Shown piece by piece: positions 5,114 to 5,226 of a DNA stretch of 5,226 nt. Position numbers and translations under genes: made by a program. How positions within the stretch are numbered: the stretch's first letter is position 1; every line of letters starts with the position of its first letter. The notes below the pieces were generated by a model that worked only from the letters and a program-made list of their open reading frames with translations, did not search any database and had not been told where the DNA came from. The stretch covers positions 1 to 5,226 of the forward strand of contig CALVXL010000153.1 in the NCBI GenBank assembly GCA_944369635.1. The letters are read 5' to 3'. The DNA is from an uncultured Clostridia bacterium (lineage in GTDB: Bacteria > Bacillota > Clostridia > Christensenellales > Borkfalkiaceae).

Positions 5114-5226
5114 ATGAAAAAAAGAAAGTTCTTAACTGCGCTTTTTGGTTTGATTCTGGCAGTTTCCTTGGTCGGTTTTGCCGCGTGCAACACCGCAAAA
5201 ACCGTGTTTACGGTATCGTTCGAGCC
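5114..5226 (+). CDS. Putative lipoprotein, N-terminal fragment (3' end outside window)
   Basis: Thirty-seven codons are visible and the frame is open at the window end. The product starts with MKKRK, continues with a hydrophobic helix (residues 6-22) and reaches FAAC, with Cys25 as the likely lipidated residue. It is therefore probably exported by Sec and anchored to the outer face of the membrane by lipoprotein signal peptidase. The -3 residue is Phe rather than the usual Leu, which makes the lipobox slightly weak. The mature part begins CNTAKTVFTVSFE; the TVFTVSFE run is reminiscent of the first strand of InlB B-repeat/Listeria-Bacteroides repeat domains (typically Y-T-V-T-F-D), but this is too short to assign. 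AAAGGA (5099-5104) lies 9 nt before the ATG. A strong promoter and a complex leader precede the gene, suggesting a regulated surface protein. Confidence 0.75.
   Translation, partial: MKKRKFLTALFGLILAVSLVGFAACNTAKTVFTVSFE

Overview
The window looks like a chromosomal segment of a low- to mid-GC Firmicute, most likely a Clostridia-type gut or anaerobe lineage. The grounds are the dnaX-ybaB-recR gene order, AAGGAG-type ribosome sites, strong sigma-A-like promoters and the style of the lipoprotein signal peptide. No rRNA or other marker gene is present, so the taxon is an inference. The genes are moderately GC-rich, while the one long intergenic region (4750-5113) is very AT-rich.

Left half (1-2520, + strand): the 3' end of dnaX (clamp-loader tau/gamma subunit), then ybaB/ebfC (nucleoid-associated protein), recR (RecFOR recombination mediator) and gpsA (glycerol-3-phosphate dehydrogenase). 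dnaX and ybaB are 18 nt apart and recR and gpsA 8 nt apart, so each pair is very probably co-transcribed. A strong GC hairpin with only a short U-tract lies in the 187-nt gap between ybaB and recR and may split or attenuate the transcript. The first three genes are the well-known replication and recombination cluster. gpsA, which supplies sn-glycerol-3-phosphate for phospholipids, is a less usual partner, and its protein is a divergent form.

Middle (2521-2685): convergent ends, with one intrinsic terminator facing each way.

Right half (2686-5226): a 687-residue minus-strand protein has an N-terminal membrane anchor, a predicted extracytoplasmic alpha/beta-hydrolase domain with a GHSAG nucleophile elbow, and about eight C-terminal membrane helices. 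It is divergent from a plus-strand gene, cut by the window end, that begins with a lipoprotein signal peptide. The 364-nt region between them carries a good promoter for each gene, a repeated TTGACA-ATTTAAAAAGT module, several inverted repeats, and a symmetrical leader just downstream of the lipoprotein promoter. That leader holds a perfect 20-bp palindrome and a 9-bp hairpin enclosed by an outer stem.

No mobile element, CRISPR array, tRNA or rRNA was seen. The left half is ordinary housekeeping DNA. The points most worth a second look are the regulatory region and leader at 4840-5090 and the hydrolase-membrane fusion protein; neither is enough by itself to claim a new system.
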